A stretch of 6,345 nt of DNA from Thermoflexales bacterium. GTDB taxonomy: Bacteria > Chloroflexota > Anaerolineae > S140-20. The position numbers and the translations under genes were made by a program. The stretch is from contig WFUY01000570.1 of assembly GCA_015484715.1 (NCBI GenBank), forward strand, positions 1 through 6,345, written 5' to 3'. The notes beneath the pieces are model-generated. The model was not told where the DNA came from, did not search any database, and was given only the letters and a program-made list of their open reading frames with translations. How positions within the stretch are numbered: position 1 is the stretch's first letter; each line of letters begins with the position of its first letter. Of this stretch, positions 5,625-6,345 are shown piece after piece.

Positions 5625-5636
5625 CCTTTAGTTGCC
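5620..5636. promoter_or_regulatory. Palindrome GGCAAC-N5-GTTGCC between divergent promoters (possible operator)
   Basis: GGCAAC (5620-5625) and GTTGCC (5631-5636) are exact reverse complements with a 5-nt spacer. Each arm contains most of one -35 hexamer. A dimeric regulator binding here would block or stimulate both promoters. The symmetry may instead simply reflect two similar -35 elements facing away from each other. Confidence 0.5.
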
Positions 5637-5660
5637 ATAGAGGTCTCCTCGTTGTACAAT
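5632..5660 (+). promoter_or_regulatory. Sigma70-type promoter of the rightward GAF gene
   Basis: TTGCCA (5632-5637) and TACAAT (5655-5660) are separated by exactly 17 nt. The -35 and -10 each match 5 of 6 consensus positions. Transcription would start near 5667, leaving a leader of about 36 nt before the TTG start at 5703. Confidence 0.7.
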
Positions 5661-5689
5661 TCTCTACGTCCATATCCACCCCCCGGAAA

Positions 5690-5696
5690 GTGAGGT
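5690..5696 (+). promoter_or_regulatory. Shine-Dalgarno fixing the TTG start at 5703
   Basis: GTGAGGT lies 6 nt before TTG 5703-5705. An in-frame TGA at 5691-5693 overlaps this site, so no earlier start is possible. TTG is the first initiation-type codon after it. Confidence 0.7.
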
Positions 5697-5702
5697 CAGG
5701 GC

Positions 5703-6345
5703 TTGAGCGACTCCCCCTCAATCCCTCTGTACGAAATCGAGCGGGCGCGGCGCGAAGCGCTGGAGATGCTTCAGGCGGCGGCTGCCGACCTCACGGCGGA
5801 GCTGGACCTGGAAGTGTTGTTGGATCGGCTGGCCGAGCGGGCTGCTGCCCTATTCAACGTACCGACCATCAGCGTGATGCTGTGGGAACCCGAGGAAGAT
5901 ATGGCGACCATCTACGCCTCCCGGGGGCTCTCGCCTGCCTACGTGGCGGGCCAACGGATCCCCCGAAGGGAGGCAGAGCAGGTCTTGGAGACGGCCGAGT
6001 GGCGTCCCTTCGTCCTCGACCTCCGTGCTAATCCCTTGGGCGACCGGGACCTTGTCCTCAAGGAAGACCTCTACAACGTCCTGGCCGCCCCTTTTGTCTT
6101 CCGGGGGCGGTTGCTGGGCTCTCTCAACCTCTATGGCAAGGGAGCACCTCGGGATTTCACTCAGGACGAGATGCGGCTGGCCGGCATCCTGGCCAACCAA
6201 ATGGCCGTCGCCATCGAGAACGCCCGTCTCTTCCAGGAAACCCGCCGGCGGGCCGATGAGATGGCTGCCCTGCTGGAGGTGGATCGCCAGATCTCGTCCA
6301 CCCTCAATCTGCCTCACCTCCTGGAACTGATCGCCAGCCAGGCCC
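5703..6345 (+). CDS. Soluble multi-GAF signalling protein (5' part, runs off right edge)
   Basis: I read 214 codons plus one base with no stop up to the window end, beginning at TTG 5703 (MSDSPSIPLYEIERARREAL...). There is no signal peptide or membrane segment, so it is cytoplasmic. A helix (10-30) leads into a complete GAF domain (about 32-175), with VPTISVMLWEPEEDMATIYASRGLS, then LYNVLAAPFVFRGRLLGSLNLYGK, and the exit helix FTQDEMRLAGILANQMAVAIENARLF. A coiled linker (ETRRRADEMAALLEVDRQISSTLNLPHLLELI, 179-210) repeats the start-of-GAF pattern, so a second GAF begins at the edge. Tandem-GAF proteins of this type commonly end in a histidine kinase or phosphatase output domain, but that part lies outside the window. 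It is transcribed divergently from the ECF sigma operon out of a shared promoter region, which suggests joint regulation. Its first GAF differs from the one in the 1-900 protein, so they are not recent duplicates. Confidence 0.88.
   Translation, partial: MSDSPSIPLYEIERARREALEMLQAAAADLTAELDLEVLLDRLAERAAALFNVPTISVMLWEPEEDMATIYASRGLSPAYVAGQRIPRREAEQVLETAEWRPFVLDLRANPLGDRDLVLKEDLYNVLAAPFVFRGRLLGSLNLYGKGAPRDFTQDEMRLAGILANQMAVAIENARLFQETRRRADEMAALLEVDRQISSTLNLPHLLELIASQA

Noticed and set aside
4883..5659. Longer sigma factor reading from ATG 5659 or ATG 5638 (the latter with a GAGGAG site 6 nt upstream)
   Set aside because: The extra N-terminus is Pro/Arg-rich and unlike any sigma factor, and it spans a TTGCCG-N17-TACAAT promoter that would start transcription downstream of these ATGs. 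GTG 5482 gives normal ECF length.
5850..6317. 155-codon minus-strand frame opposite the right GAF gene
   Set aside because: The plus frame from TTG 5703 shows a complete GAF domain; the antisense frame is a shadow.

Overview
The window looks like chromosomal DNA from a high-GC bacterium, most likely of the phylum Chloroflexota (Anaerolineae-like). This is an inference. It rests on multi-GAF signalling proteins, an ECF sigma / zinc-finger anti-sigma / bactofilin-like gene set, GTG and TTG starts, and intergenic DNA filled with short degenerate tandem repeats. No rRNA, tRNA, CRISPR array or transposase is visible.

Layout. (1) 1-900, minus: 5'-terminal 300 codons of a membrane-anchored GAF sensor protein that runs off the left edge. 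(2) 901-1218: a repeat-rich intergenic region with a back-to-back set of decamer-like repeats, a 7-bp inverted repeat around a putative promoter, and a phased heptanucleotide array. (3) 5482-1219, minus: a compact five-gene operon. In transcription order it holds an ECF sigma factor (199 aa), a zf-HC2 membrane anti-sigma factor (182 aa), an OLD/AAA_15-like ATPase (412 aa), a TOPRIM-like protein (252 aa) and a secreted/membrane polymer-forming (bactofilin-like) protein (333 aa). Gaps are 19, 63, 4 and 29 nt, and each gene has its own Shine-Dalgarno sequence. (4) 5596-5660: two divergent sigma70-type promoters, each TTGCC(G/A)-N17-TACAAT, arranged back to back around a 6-bp palindrome. (5) 5703-6345, plus: 5' part of a soluble multi-GAF protein starting at TTG, running off the right edge.

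How the genes fit together. Sigma, anti-sigma and bactofilin-like protein form a plausible envelope-stress regulon. The ATPase/TOPRIM pair interrupts it. This pair has clearly lower GC than its neighbours in sampled 60-nt stretches, and it has the two-gene organisation of split OLD-family nucleases such as the PARIS anti-phage system (AAA ATPase plus TOPRIM protein). The most interesting reading is a defence-like module captured inside an ECF sigma operon and so placed under its control. The divergent GAF sensor shares the promoter region and may be co-regulated.
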